In this document: positions 17,930 to 28,100 of the stretch, piece after piece | Position numbering within the stretch: the stretch's first letter is position 1 | Layout of the letters: every line of letters begins with the position of its first letter | From: Geomonas subterranea | GTDB taxonomy: Bacteria > Desulfobacterota > Desulfuromonadia > Geobacterales > Geobacteraceae | Direction: 5' to 3' | Length of the DNA stretch: 64,000 nucleotides | Assembly (NCBI RefSeq): GCF_019063845.1 | Contig: NZ_CP077683.1 | Span: forward strand, 2,232,001 to 2,296,000 | Program-made: the position numbers and the translations under genes | Notes under the pieces: generated by a model | Seen by the model: the letters and a program-made list of their open reading frames with translations, nothing else | Databases searched by the model: none | What the model was told of the DNA's origin: nothing

Positions 17930-20550
17930 ATGCCGACAGACAAAATCCAGCCAAAGGAAGGTGCCGTTTTGCCGCTTCCCGGAGTTTCCTCCTGGGGGAA
18001 AGTGGTGAACCTGCTTCCATACCTGGTCCTGACCCTGTCCCTGTCGATGACCCTCTTCTTCTGGCACCAATACGACCGCAGCCTCGCCCTCCGCTTCCAG
18101 ACCGCCTTCCACGACAAGAGCATCGAAATCATGGACCGGTTCCTGAACCGGATGCTCGACGACGAGCAGATCCTGCGCGGGGCCGCTGGTCTCTTCAACG
18201 CAAGCGACAGCGTCACCCGTGACGAATGGCACCGCTACGCCTTGTCGCTCTCCCTGGACAAAAACTACCCTGGCCTGCAGGGGCTTGGCTACGCCGAGGT
18301 CGTGCTTCCCAAGGACAGGGAGCGTCATATCCGGCGTATGCGGGCGGAAGGGTTCACCGACTACCGCATCTGGCCCGGGGGAGAGCGGAGCGACTACACG
18401 GCCATCGTCTATCTCGAACCGTTCGACTGGCGCAACCAGCGGGCCCTCGGCTACGACATGTTCTCCGAGTCCAACCGTCACAACGCCATGGCGAAGGCGC
18501 GCGACACCGGGGATGCAGCACTCACCAATCCCGTGTTCCTGGTGCAGGAAACGGAAAAAGACCGCCAGAAAGGGGTGCTGATGTACCTCCCGGTCTATGA
18601 CCGGACCAAGGCCATCGCCACCGCGGAACAGCGCAGGGACGCGCTCACGGGGTACACCTACAGCCCCATCCGGATGAGGGACTTCATGTCGGCGACCTTT
18701 CCCAAGGCGCCGCTCGACATCGGCTTCCGGATCTACACCGAAAACCGCGCCTCAGACTCGGCCCTTCTCTTCGACAGCGTCGCGGACTGGAAGGTGAGCC
18801 TCCCCCGGAATTACGTCCCCGAATTCAAGACCAGCCGCACCGTGAAAAGGTTCGGTCGCGACTGGCTCTTCACCTTCCAGCCGCTCCCCACCTTCGCGCG
18901 TGAGCAGGGGAAAAACCAGTCCCGCAGCTACCTCGCGGGAGGTCTCGTCGTCAGCTCGCTTTTGACCGTGATCGCCTTCATGCTGCGCCACGCCCACAGC
19001 AGCGCCGTGAGGGCCACGCAGGCGCTCAGGGAAAGCCAGGAGCGCTACCGCAAGATCTCCGAGGACAGTCCCGCCTACATCTGCACCTATCTTCCCGACG
19101 GCACGCTCACTTACGTCAATCCGGCGCTGGCGAAGGAGGCCCGCATGAGCCAGGCGGAACTGGCCGGCAGGAACCTCCTCGATTTCGTGATCCCCGAGTA
19201 CCGCCCGGCGCTCCAGGACTCCCTGGCCGGGCTCGCCCCCGGCCAGCCACCCCAGACCGGTGAACTCGCCTTCTTCGCCCCCGGCGGCGGCGTCATCTGG
19301 CATCAATGGACCAACAGGGGGATCTTCGACGCGCAGGGAAGGCTCGTGGAGGTGCAGGCCGTCGGCCAGGACATCACCGAGCGCAAGAAGGCCGAAGAGG
19401 AGCGGGCCCGCTACGAACAGCAGTTGCTGCACGCCCAGAAGATGGAGAGCCTCGGCGTCCTCGCCGGCGGTATCGCCCACGATTTCAACAACATCCTCAT
19501 GGCGATCATCGGCAACGTCGACCTGTCGCTGATGAAGCTCCCCAGGATTCCCCCGTCGCCGACAACCTCAAAAATATAGAAACCGCCGCCAACCGGGCCG
19601 CCTATCTCGCCAAGCAGATGCTGGCCTACTCCGGGAAGGGAAGATTTCTGGTCGAGAAGGCGGATCTGAACCAGTTGATCGAAGAGCTGCGGCACGTACT
19701 GGAGACCTCCGCCCCCAACGCACAACTGAAACTGGAACTCTCCCGTCCTCTTCCAGCGGTGGAAGCGGATGTGAACCAGATGCGCCAGATACTGATGAAC
19801 CTGGTCGTGAATGCCGCCGAGGCCATAGGGGAACAAAAAGGGGCGATCACCATCCGCACCGGATCCGTCAGGCTCGACCAGGAAGCTCTCGGCAACGTGA
19901 TTCTGGGGGGGGACATGGCGGAAGGGAACTACGTGTTCCTGGAAGTGGTGGACACCGGGGGCGGCATGGAAGAAGAGGTGCTGAACAAGATCTTCGATCC
20001 CTTCTTCACCACCAAGTTCACCGGCCGGGGTCTCGGGCTGGCTGCGGTGCACGGCATCACCCGGGGGCACAAGGGGGGGATCAGGATCTACAGCGAGCCG
20101 GGGCAAGGCACGACCTTCAAGGTGTTTTTGCCGGCGGCCGACGCCGCCACCGCGCCCGTCGAGGCGGAACCGGTTCAGGATGACTGGCGGGGAGAAGGGA
20201 AGATACTGCTCGTCGATGACGAAGAGACCGTGCGCAACATCGGCACCCGGATGCTCAGGGAACTGGGGTACACCCCGCTGGTGGCCTCGGGCGGCGAAGA
20301 AGCATTGACCCTTTACCGGGAAAACCCGGACGTGAGGACCATCCTCCTGGACCTCACCATGCCCGGGATGGATGGGGAGGAGTGCTTCCGTCGGTTGCAA
20401 CTCCTCGACCCGGAGGTGCGGGTGATCATGTCCAGCGGCTTCAGTGAGCAGGACGTGGTGAGCAAGTTCGACGGCAAGGGGTTGACCGGCTTCATCCAGA
20501 AACCGTACACCCTGAAAGGGTTAAAGGACCTGATGCGGAAAACCTCGTAG
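17930..20550 (+). pseudogene. CHASE-domain hybrid histidine kinase, single frameshift
   Basis: The first frame (17930 to about 19,545) gives a TM helix, a CHASE extracellular sensor (FLNRMLDDEQILRGAAGLF, DYRIWPGGERSDYTAI), a second TM (about 335-355), a PAS domain and the HisKA HDFNNIL box. The second frame (to 20550) continues seamlessly with HATPase (GGGMEEE, GRGLGL) and a receiver (LLDLTMPGMDGEE). Inserting one C in the CTCCCCAGG run at about 19,540 restores KLPQDSPVADNL, matching the neighbouring kinase. The gene is therefore probably intact in the organism. Its kinase half is closely similar to the preceding gene, suggesting duplication with sensor exchange. Confidence 0.8.
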
Positions 20551-20658
20551 AGAAATTCAGGGATTTCCCGTTAGATGAACGCGCCCGTCATGTCATCCAG
20601 CACCACGACAGGCGGACGGCGCCAGTTGAAGCCGCCCCGCCAGCAGCAATATCCCCGG

Positions 20659-21381
20659 CTACGAAACGTTCACCAGCAGCGGATGATCGAACCCCGCCTC
20701 CCGGATCGCCGAAACCGCGCCGTCGCGTCCCTGCAGAGCGGCCCCGGCCAGATCGTGATTGTGGCACAGGTGAACCAGCACCCCGAGGTTCCCGTAAAGG
20801 GCGAACCCCAACAAGCTCCGCATCAGCTGCGCCCCCGCCTCCTCCAACTCCTTCCCGCTTTCCTGCAGCGCGGCGACGTAGTGGCTCGGGAACGAAACGA
20901 CCTTCCGGTCGAGGCCGGCCAGAAAGGCGTCCCGGTCCGCCGGAGCGATCTTGGAGAAATCGGCACCGCACCACGCACTTTCACGGGTTGAGATGAGCGA
21001 ACGGCAGGTCAGCGGGCGGACGGGATAAACGCCGCAGGCCCCGTCGTCGTTCAGAAGAGGACAAAACCCCATGTTATCCCGGTGCAGGCGCAGGTAGTGC
21101 GGCAGCTCCGCTACCCCCTGCACCATCTCCCGCAACTTCAGAGCGTAGGCCTCCACCTCCCGCGCCTGTTCCGCCCCCATCTGCCGGGCGATGGCCAGAG
21201 CCTCGGCGAACCCGGTGTGCACCGCGAGCCTGCAGCAGTTGCTGCATCCCTTGCCGCAGTGAATGGTTCCGCCACCTAAGCGGTAGTCATCGCCCCAGGA
21301 GCGGACGAACATCTCCAGGAACATTTGTTGTTGCTTCGCCTGGTCGAGCAGTTGCTTCAAAGTCTCGCTTCCTTCAGTCAT
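20659..21381 (-). CDS. YkgJ-family cysteine-cluster protein
   Basis: A 240-residue protein with the Fe-S/zinc-type Cys cluster CGKGCSNCCRL near residue 42 and further Cys in CPLLNDDGACGVYPVRPLTCR, the typical YkgJ (CxxxCxxCC) arrangement. Biochemical function of the family is not established; a metal or iron-sulfur cluster is expected. It is convergent with the CHASE kinase and has no close partner gene. Confidence 0.85.
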   Translation of the reverse strand: MTEGSETLKQLLDQAKQQQMFLEMFVRSWGDDYRLGGGTIHCGKGCSNCCRLAVHTGFAEALAIARQMGAEQAREVEAYALKLREMVQGVAELPHYLRLHRDNMGFCPLLNDDGACGVYPVRPLTCRSLISTRESAWCGADFSKIAPADRDAFLAGLDRKVVSFPSHYVAALQESGKELEEAGAQLMRSLLGFALYGNLGVLVHLCHNHDLAGAALQGRDGAVSAIREAGFDHPLLVNVS

Positions 21382-21611
21382 AGCGTCCCTTTGTTTTCGC
21401 CATTTCTGGCAGGTTCATTTCAGGTTGCCTTCCTCAGGCGAGCCTTCCCCGGAGGGGGTGGAGCGTGGAGGGGGCTGGACTTGGACCGTCCCTTTACCCA
21501 TGTCACTGACAAAGCGTCGGCGCCGTCATGGTCCCGGGTCGGGCACCGCCGCACTGCATGTGAGCAAATAGCATATCGGGCAACATAGGGCAAGCAGGAG
21601 CTGGAGGAAAG

Positions 21612-21649
21612 GGTTGAAAGAAGAAAGGGCGCCCGTTGCCGGCGCCCTT
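21612..21649 (-). terminator. Rho-independent terminator for the tautomerase-flavodoxin operon
   Basis: AAGGGCGCC pairs perfectly with GGCGCCCTT, and on the minus strand a T-rich tract (TTTCTTCTTTC) follows. The rest of the 21,382-21,804 gap holds only C/G-rich low-complexity sequence such as CCCCCCTCCCTTGACGGGAG. Confidence 0.75.
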
Positions 21650-21804
21650 CATGTTGGTTCGCATGTCCCAAAGCAATCCCCCCTTAAGCAATCCCCCCCT
21701 CCCTTGACGGGAGGGGGCCGGGGGGTGGGTGAAGCCGCAAGCTGTGGAACTGATGGCGGTGAGGCTAGCAACAACAGGGGGAGTTTCCAGGCGGCACATC
21801 TGGA

Positions 21805-22353
21805 TCAGGCAATCCCCCTGCCCAATGCCTCAGCCTGTTTCAGCCCGTCCGTCTTCAACACATCATCCTTGTCATGCAGTCCCGGCACGATGAGCGTGCC
21901 ACTGTCCTGCCATCCCAGGAACTCCGCGATCAGCTGGTACGACTTCACGATCCCGTCGAACTTCCGTAGCTCCTTGTCCCCGCCGCTCACCAGCAGCAGG
22001 CACTCCTTGATCTTCAGCGGCCTGTTGCCGACGAAGAAGGAGTAGATCTTGTCGATGGCCGGCTTCAACTGCGCCGGGAACGAGAACCAGTAAAGCGGGG
22101 TGGCCAGTACCAGGACATCGGCCTGCTCCAGAAGCGGAGCCAGTTCGGCGAAATCGTCCGGGATGGAACAGGCCGTGCCCTTGCTGAAGCAGGTCTTGCA
22201 GTCTATGCACCCCTTGATGTTTTTGTCCGCCGTCCTGAACCTCACCACGGTATGACCCGCCTGCTCCGCCCCGCAGGTAAAGGCTTCGGCCAGTTTGTCG
22301 GTGTTGCCCCCTTTCCTGGGGCTCCCGGTCAACACGAGAATGTTCTTCGACAT
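21805..22353 (-). CDS. Flavodoxin-like NAD(P)H-dependent FMN reductase
   Basis: The 182-residue protein starts with the FMN-binding motif LVLTGSPRKGGNT and has ATPLYWFSFPAQLKPAIDK, the second FMN loop. A C-x2-C-x2-C cluster (GCIDCKTCFSKG) is typical of iron-sulfur flavoprotein-like family members. It should reduce flavins, quinones or nitro/azo compounds with NAD(P)H. ATG 22353 lies 8 nt after GGAGGG. It forms an operon with the tautomerase 30 bp upstream, both behind a TetR-type operator. Confidence 0.85.
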   Translation of the reverse strand: MSKNILVLTGSPRKGGNTDKLAEAFTCGAEQAGHTVVRFRTADKNIKGCIDCKTCFSKGTACSIPDDFAELAPLLEQADVLVLATPLYWFSFPAQLKPAIDKIYSFFVGNRPLKIKECLLLVSGGDKELRKFDGIVKSYQLIAEFLGWQDSGTLIVPGLHDKDDVLKTDGLKQAEALGRGIA

Positions 22354-22383
22354 GTACATCTCCCTCCTGAGAAAGTGAAATTT

Positions 22384-22578
22384 CTACTGACGCGCTTTGA
22401 TGTCGGCGACGGTTTCACCGCCAAGACCGAGGTTCTGGTAGGGCTGCTCGTGAATAACCGTTACGAAAGCCGCTGCGGGAATCGCGGTGACCTCGGCAGC
22501 CGTTTCCGTCAGCCGCCGGATCAGCGTCCTTTTCATTTCCGTTTCCATGGTGCCACCTTCAAATACGATAACTGGCAT
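22384..22578 (-). CDS. 4-oxalocrotonate tautomerase-family protein
   Basis: The 64-residue protein begins MPVIVFEGG, so Pro1 would be the catalytic base after Met removal. FVTVIHEQPYQNLGLGG matches the tautomerase core. The family tautomerises 2-hydroxymuconate-type enols or has promiscuous dehalogenase activity. GGAGGG precedes the start. Between it and the upstream regulator is a partly palindromic operator, pointing to control by the TetR protein. Confidence 0.85.
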   Translation of the reverse strand: MPVIVFEGGTMETEMKRTLIRRLTETAAEVTAIPAAAFVTVIHEQPYQNLGLGGETVADIKARQ

Positions 22579-22595
22579 GTCGCCCTCCTGATTAG

Positions 22596-22611
22596 TTGAC
22601 CGGTTGGTCTA
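22596..22611. promoter_or_regulatory. Candidate TetR operator before the tautomerase gene
   Basis: TTGACCGGTTGGTCTA is a near-palindrome matching, position for position, the site before the TetR gene (23270-23285). Confidence 0.55.
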
Positions 22612-22661
22612 TTCGTTGCGCAAAAAAATCCGGTGGCAGCCGCCCCGGATGACGTGGTTCG

Positions 22662-23255
22662 TTACTTCGCCCCGAGGAGTTGTAATGCGCCGGCCGAAAG
22701 GTCGTGCAGCAGTTCGGGGTCGTTGTGGATGCGGGAGTTGGCAAGGGTCCCTTCGAAATAGTTGAACAGCCAGCGCGCCGCCGCGGAAGGATTGCTGACG
22801 CAGATCTGCCCCTGGGCGTGCGCCTCCAGGACAGCCGATTCGAAGTAGCGGAAGTAATTTTGCAGGACGCTTCCCGCCTTTTGTGCGATGGCCGCGTCGA
22901 GGTTGGCCGCTTCGGTACCGATCTCGAAATAGGGGCAGCCGCAGACACATCCCTTTTCCTCTTTGGTCTGAAGCTGGTGCCGGTAGACCTTGTCGAAGTA
23001 GGTGGTGAGCCGCTTGAGCGGCGGGACAGTCGGGGAGAAGATGGCGTCCATCTCCGACTTGTACTCTTCCCAGTGGGACTGGAGCGCCTCCGCCGCCAGT
23101 TCGGCCTTGGACTTGAAGAAGTGGTAGAAGCTCCCCTTCTTCACCACGGCCCGTTCGCAGATGGCATCGACGCCGACCGAGCTGTAGCTCTGTTCCCAGA
23201 TCAGGTCCAGCGTCGCCGCCAACAGACGTTCTCTTGCATCGCTCGTTCTTCCCAT
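22662..23255 (-). CDS. TetR-family transcriptional regulator
   Basis: The 197-residue protein has the TetR N-terminal helix-turn-helix (RERLLAATLDLIWEQSYSSVGVDAICERAVVKKGSFYHFFKSK) and a C-terminal domain with CVCGCP and FETGTEAA-like FEIGTEAAN segments seen in the AcuR/YxaF type. I chose ATG 23255 because the HTH begins about eight residues later; the longer frame to 23468 has no family match. Its promoter contains a palindrome and the same motif precedes the downstream tautomerase gene, so autoregulation and control of that operon are likely. Confidence 0.88.
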   Translation of the reverse strand: MGRTSDARERLLAATLDLIWEQSYSSVGVDAICERAVVKKGSFYHFFKSKAELAAEALQSHWEEYKSEMDAIFSPTVPPLKRLTTYFDKVYRHQLQTKEEKGCVCGCPYFEIGTEAANLDAAIAQKAGSVLQNYFRYFESAVLEAHAQGQICVSNPSAAARWLFNYFEGTLANSRIHNDPELLHDLSAGALQLLGAK

Positions 23256-23269
23256 GCCGCCCAAAATAG

Positions 23270-23285
23270 TTGACCGATCAGTCAA
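23270..23285. promoter_or_regulatory. Candidate autoregulatory TetR operator
   Basis: TTGACCGATCAGTCAA is an inverted repeat (TTGAC/GTCAA) 15 bp upstream of the TetR start codon. Confidence 0.6.
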
Positions 23286-23461
23286 AGTCAAGGTTAAAAT
23301 GGCCGGTTCCGGCCGGCTGCCGGGAAATATCAGCATCGATGCCGAGTCAGTACCTGAAGATGCGACGCGGAAGTAGTGGACGCAATTTCCACAATAGGAA
23401 AACCGCGGCGACACCGCGCGAGAATCGGATCTGATCGATGGCGGAGTCGCCAAATTTTCTC

Positions 23462-23491
23462 TTGACAAAAAGTTCGTGGCCGAACTATTGT
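23462..23491 (+). promoter_or_regulatory. Promoter of the MarR gene with embedded operator
   Basis: TTGACA (23462-23467) and TATTGT (23486-23491) are spaced by 18 bp. The perfect palindrome AGTTCGTGGCCGAACT (23471-23486) fills the spacer and touches the -10 box, so binding would block RNA polymerase. Transcription would start at about the ATG (23499), suggesting a leaderless message. Confidence 0.6.
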
Positions 23492-23498
23492 CTCAAAC

Positions 23499-23942
23499 AT
23501 GGCGAGAAACTACACACCACGCGACATCATCGACCTGGTTGCGAGAATCCGCGAAGCGGCCAATTTGCTGATCGAAAGAGAACTGCTGGCTCGCGGCCTG
23601 GCTGGAGTTGTTCCGGCTCACGGCCTGGTGTTTGCCTTCCTTTTTCGCCAGAACGAGCCAGTCCCCATCAAGGCGCTCGTCCAGCAGTCCGGCAGAGTCA
23701 AGTCCACGGTCACGGGAATGGTCAACACCCTGGAAAAGCACGGTTATATCTATAAACAGGATTGCAGCGGAGACGGGCGTTCCACCCTTATCGGCCTCAC
23801 CGAAAAGGGAAAGGCAATTCGCAAGGACTTCGAGGAGATCTCAACCCTCTTAGGGGAACAGGTTTACGGGGACATGCCACAGGATGATCGCCAGCATGTT
23901 GTAGAGTTGCTGACGGTGATCGAGCAAAACCTGAACCGGTAA
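23499..23942 (+). CDS. MarR-family transcriptional regulator
   Basis: The 147-residue protein has a winged helix with VPIKALVQQSGRVKSTVTGMVNTLEKHGYI as recognition region and a wing (CSGDGRSTLIGLTEKGKAI), the classical MarR pattern. A palindrome in its own promoter recurs before the downstream cupin gene, indicating it regulates both. No Shine-Dalgarno sequence is seen before ATG 23499, in line with a leaderless transcript. Confidence 0.9.
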   Translation: MARNYTPRDIIDLVARIREAANLLIERELLARGLAGVVPAHGLVFAFLFRQNEPVPIKALVQQSGRVKSTVTGMVNTLEKHGYIYKQDCSGDGRSTLIGLTEKGKAIRKDFEEISTLLGEQVYGDMPQDDRQHVVELLTVIEQNLNR

Positions 23943-23959
23943 ATTTTTTTGCCCAATTA

Positions 23960-23975
23960 GTTCGCCCACGAACTT
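23960..23975. promoter_or_regulatory. Second MarR-type operator, before the cupin gene
   Basis: AGTTCGCCCACGAACT differs from the site at 23471-23486 only in the central spacer (read on the minus strand: AGTTCGTGGGCGAACT). It lies about 100 bp upstream of the cupin start. Confidence 0.65.
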
Positions 23976-24074
23976 TTTAATTCAAGGGTAGTAGCACGAC
24001 CAATCGGCTAATCATTTTGGCGGTGACACCTCGTCACCCGGGTTGGACCAAACAACACGAAAAGGAGCAGAAAA

Positions 24075-24473
24075 ATGGAAAGAATCGGAGATAACTTCAA
24101 GGTAGTTTCGGCCGGTAGCATCGAGGAACTTGGACGAGTGACGCTGCATGAGCAACTGTCGCTCACAGGTTCGGAAATATCCGTCAACGAACTGCCAGCG
24201 GGTGTCACTGTGCCGTTTGTTCACGCACACAGACAGAACGAAGAGGTCTACATCATCCTGAATGGCAAAGGTACCTTTTATGTCGATGGAGACGAGTTCG
24301 CCGTCGAAGCTGGAGACGTCGTGCGCATCGATCCGGCCGGCGCAAGATGCATCACCGCCTCCCCGGAAGACTCCATCAGGTTCATCTGCATTCAGACCGC
24401 GGCGAACAGCCTTGTGCAATTCACGCAGGATGACGGCGTTCCGGTCGAGGTCAAACCGTCCTGGTTCAAGTAG
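24075..24473 (+). CDS. Cupin-domain protein
   Basis: A 132-residue single-domain cupin. The metal-site motif is visible as VPFVHAHRQNEEVYIILNGKG (His-x-His, Glu), followed by GDVVRIDPAGARCITASPED. Small cupins are sugar isomerases, dioxygenases or sensor proteins; this one is likely the target of the adjacent MarR regulator and may act on an aromatic or stress compound (inference). AAAGGAGC precedes ATG 24075. Confidence 0.85.
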   Translation: MERIGDNFKVVSAGSIEELGRVTLHEQLSLTGSEISVNELPAGVTVPFVHAHRQNEEVYIILNGKGTFYVDGDEFAVEAGDVVRIDPAGARCITASPEDSIRFICIQTAANSLVQFTQDDGVPVEVKPSWFK

Positions 24474-24761
24474 GATTTGAGCGAGTTGCACAGATGAAAA
24501 ACCGGCGAGGGGATCATGCGCAACAGGATCTTCTCAGCCGTTTGCGGCATATCATTGTTCCTTCCGACCTGCTACGCGGCGGCAACGCCTGCGTGGCAGG
24601 TCCCGGGAAGGAGTACCAGTTCACCCAAAAGTAGACGCCCCGGACATGCGCGATTTTTCCGACCACTGATCGCACGGCTCCTCCCGGTTGCGGAAGTGCT
24701 GACGCCTGCTAACATTGGCCGAGGTTCACATTCGAGGTTGTTTCGCTACGGGAGAGACGCC

Positions 24762-25082
24762 ATGAAAAAAGTAGCTCTGTCGATGTTTCTGCTGCTGATT
24801 TCGCACGGACCTGCGCGTGCCGAGGACTGCGACTGTCAGCCCTTCGAGTACCAGCAACTGATGGCCCTGCCCGTGGGGGAGATCCAGGCAAAAATCGAGC
24901 AGTATGAAAGGCTTAAGGAGAGGTATATTCACGGCGGCTCGACGTACTGTTATTACACCTGCGTCACCGCATACGAGCAGCTCCGCGACGCCAAGGTGGC
25001 GAAGGAGAGGTCAATGACAAGGGGCCGTGCCGCAGGGCGCGCAGCTGAGGAGGACGTCTTGCAAAGAGAGCCGTCCCGCTGA
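24762..25082 (+). CDS. Small secreted Cys-containing protein of unknown function
   Basis: The 106-residue protein has a signal peptide (MKKVALSMFLLLISHGPARA) and a mature helical region starting EDCDCQPFEYQQLM, with further Cys at YCYYTC. GGGAGAG precedes ATG 24762. The open frame extends to 24516, where another signal-like start (MRNRIFSAVCGISLFLPTC) has a ribosome site but is followed by non-protein-like sequence. The 24,474-24,761 stretch therefore holds at most a decayed gene. No family is recognised. Confidence 0.55.
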   Translation: MKKVALSMFLLLISHGPARAEDCDCQPFEYQQLMALPVGEIQAKIEQYERLKERYIHGGSTYCYYTCVTAYEQLRDAKVAKERSMTRGRAAGRAAEEDVLQREPSR

Positions 25083-25105
25083 AGCGTCCCCCCCCTCCCC
25101 CACCC

Positions 25106-28100
25106 TCAGTGGTCCAGGATTTCCCTGACTTTGCGCAGAAGTTCCATCGGCTGCACCGGTTTCATGATCAGCTCGATACCCTCTTCCGACACCCCTCTGT
25201 TCTGGATGAAGTCCGCAGTGTACCCGCTCGAATACAGCACCTTCACCCCCGGCTGCAGCAGCGAGATCTCCTCGTAGGCCTCCTTGCCGTTCTTTTTCGG
25301 CATGATCATGTCCATGAGGATCATGGCCACCTCTTCCCTGTTTGCGGCAAACTGCTCGACGACATCCTGCCCGTCCACCGCCTCGATTACCCGGTAACCG
25401 TACTGGCCAAGGACCGACACCACCAGCTCGCGGACTCCGGCATCGTCCTCGGCCAGCAGGATGGTCTCGCTCCCCCCCACCGGAGCCTGCAGTTGCACGG
25501 ACTTGGCATCCGCATCGCCCGGTCCGGCCTCCTGCACCGGCAGGTAGATCCTGAAGGTGGTCCCATGCCCGGGCTCGCTGTAGACGTTGATGATCCCGCT
25601 ATGCTGCTTGACGATGCCGTAGACGATCGCCATGCCGAGACCGGTCCCCTTGCCGATCTCCTTCGTGGTATAGAACGGCTCGAAGATCCTATTGCGGGTC
25701 TCTTCGTCCATGCCGCTGCCGCTGTCCGACACGGTTATCACGGCGTAGCTTCCCGATTCGGCCCGCCCTGACTCGTGGTCAAAGGGGGACTCCACCGCCT
25801 GCAGCCCCGTCTCGATGGTCAGCAGTCCCCCCTTGGGCATGGAATCGCGGGCGTTGGTCGCCAGGTTGATCAGCACCTGCTCGAGTTGCCCCACGTCGGC
25901 GTGCACGATGAGCTGGTCTCCGTAGGTGACCGTCTTCAGGTGGATGTCCTCCCCGATGACCCTGAGGATGAATTTCCTGAAGTTTTCGATGACCTCGTTC
26001 AGGTCCACAGGTTCCAGGTTGATGACCTGCTTGCGGCTGAACGCCAGCAACCCCTTGGTAAGTTGCGCCGCCCGCTCGGAGGATGACAGGATGTGATCCA
26101 CCCATTCCTGCTCCTTGCTGCTGAGGCTGTCGTTCATCATGAGCATGTTTCCGTAGCCGGTGATCACCTGCAGGATGTTGTTGAAGTCGTGGGCGACGCC
26201 GCCGGCCAGTTGTCCTACTGCTTCCATCTTCTGCGACTGCCGGAGCTGCTCTTCGAGATGGATGCGCTCGGCGAGCATTCTGGAGACCTTGATCGAGGTG
26301 AAACTGAGCGTGGAAACCATCTTGGTGAGCTCTGCGTAGAATTTCATCCCCGCGTCAGCCGCTTCCCTGGTGAAACGGGGCACCCGGTCCAGCGCGGCCA
26401 GGTACTGCGTCTCGTCGAACCCGTAGCGCCTGGCCTGCTCGCGGAAAAGCTCCACGTCGGGCGGATCGTCCTCGTAGAAGAACTGCCCGATGAAGACGTT
26501 GCCGACATGCCTCCCCCCCACCTCGATAGGGGTCACCATGTCCCACATGTTGTTCTTGCAGCGATACAGCCTGTAGGTCCCAATGGGCACCCCCCTGGAA
26601 AGGACAGTGTCGCTTTCCAGGCAGTTCTTGCACGCCTCGGGATGGACCCGGTGGAACTTGGTGCAGATATCCTGCCACCCGACCGCAACCAGCACCTTGC
26701 CGGAGACGTCGAGGACCGCCCCCAGCATCCCGGTGATCCTGTAGAAATCCTCCAGCATGGACTGGAGCATGTCGCAGTCTATGATATCCGAGAGTTCCAG
26801 GGTGCCGACGTCCCCTTCCGGTTCCAGGATCGCCTTCAGTTTGTGCCGGACGGTCTCCTCGCTCTGCTTGAGAGCCACCTCGGCCCTCCTGCGTTCCTCG
26901 ATCTCCTCTTCCAGCATCGCGGTCTGCTCCTCGAGAAGCGCGGTCTGCTCCTGCAGCGACTCCTGGGCGATCTCCCGCTCCTCGAGCTGCTCTTCGAGCT
27001 CGACACTCTTCTTCTTCAGCTCGTCCTCGAGATGCTTCAGTTCCGTGATGTCGGTGGAAATGCCGCAAATGCCGTATATGGCGCCCTGTTCGTCCCTAAG
27101 CGGGAGCTTGACCGTCCAATAGCTGCGCGGCAGCTCGCCCTCGGCCGCCAGGTTGGTCTCTTCCCTTTTGACCGTGAGCCCCTCCTCGAGCACCGGACGG
27201 TCGCTGACGATGATCTCCCGGACCGATTCCGGAGAGAAGAACGCGGCGTCGGTCTTCCCCACGATCTGGTCTTCGGGTTGGCCGAACAGCTCGCAGACCT
27301 TGCGGTTCGCGTAACTGTAGCGGTACTGGGTGTCCTTTATGAAGATGTAGGCGCCGACGTTGTCGAGGATGGTGTCCAGGCGCAGCTTGCTTTCGCGCAA
27401 AGCGGCCTCGGACGCTTCGCGTTCGCGGCTGCGCCTGTATAAGAAGTAGATGGCGAGGCACGCCACCAGGAGCACGAAGGGAAGCAGGTACTTCAACATG
27501 TCCCGGAAGGTCGGCTCCTTGGCTTCGTAGACGCCGAACCACTTCTGGTACAGCTTGTCGTAGTCGCCGTCCGCCTTGGTCAGGGCCAGCCCCTCGTTCA
27601 GCGCGGCGAGGAGGTCCGAATCCCCCTTGTGCACGCCGAAGGTGAACTTCTGTGCGTACCCCGCCCTGGCTTCCAGGGGCCGCACGTTGTCGATGCGTAG
27701 CTCCCGCAGTGTCTGGAGTCCGGCCAGCTTGCTGAGGAGCATGGCGTCGTGCTTGCCCGAGGCAAGGAGCGTGAGCCCTTCACGGGCGTCGTTGACCAGC
27801 ACCAGTTGTTTTTGCCATCCCCTGGAGATGGCGTACTCGTGGGCCAGGTCCGATTTGAACACGATGATGGACTTTCCCGCCAGGTCCGCCTCGGAGCTGA
27901 TGCGGGAGTCTCCCTTGCGCACGAAGATGGCGCCGTTGACGGTAACGTGGGGGACGCTGAAATCGGTGTAGCGATGCCGCTCCTCCGAGGTGGCGATGTT
28001 GACCAGGACGTCGACCTTGCCCTCCTTGAACTCCTGGAGCAGTTCGCCCCACGGCCTGACCCTCATGGTGTATTTGAGTCCCGCCTCCTGGGCGACCTCT

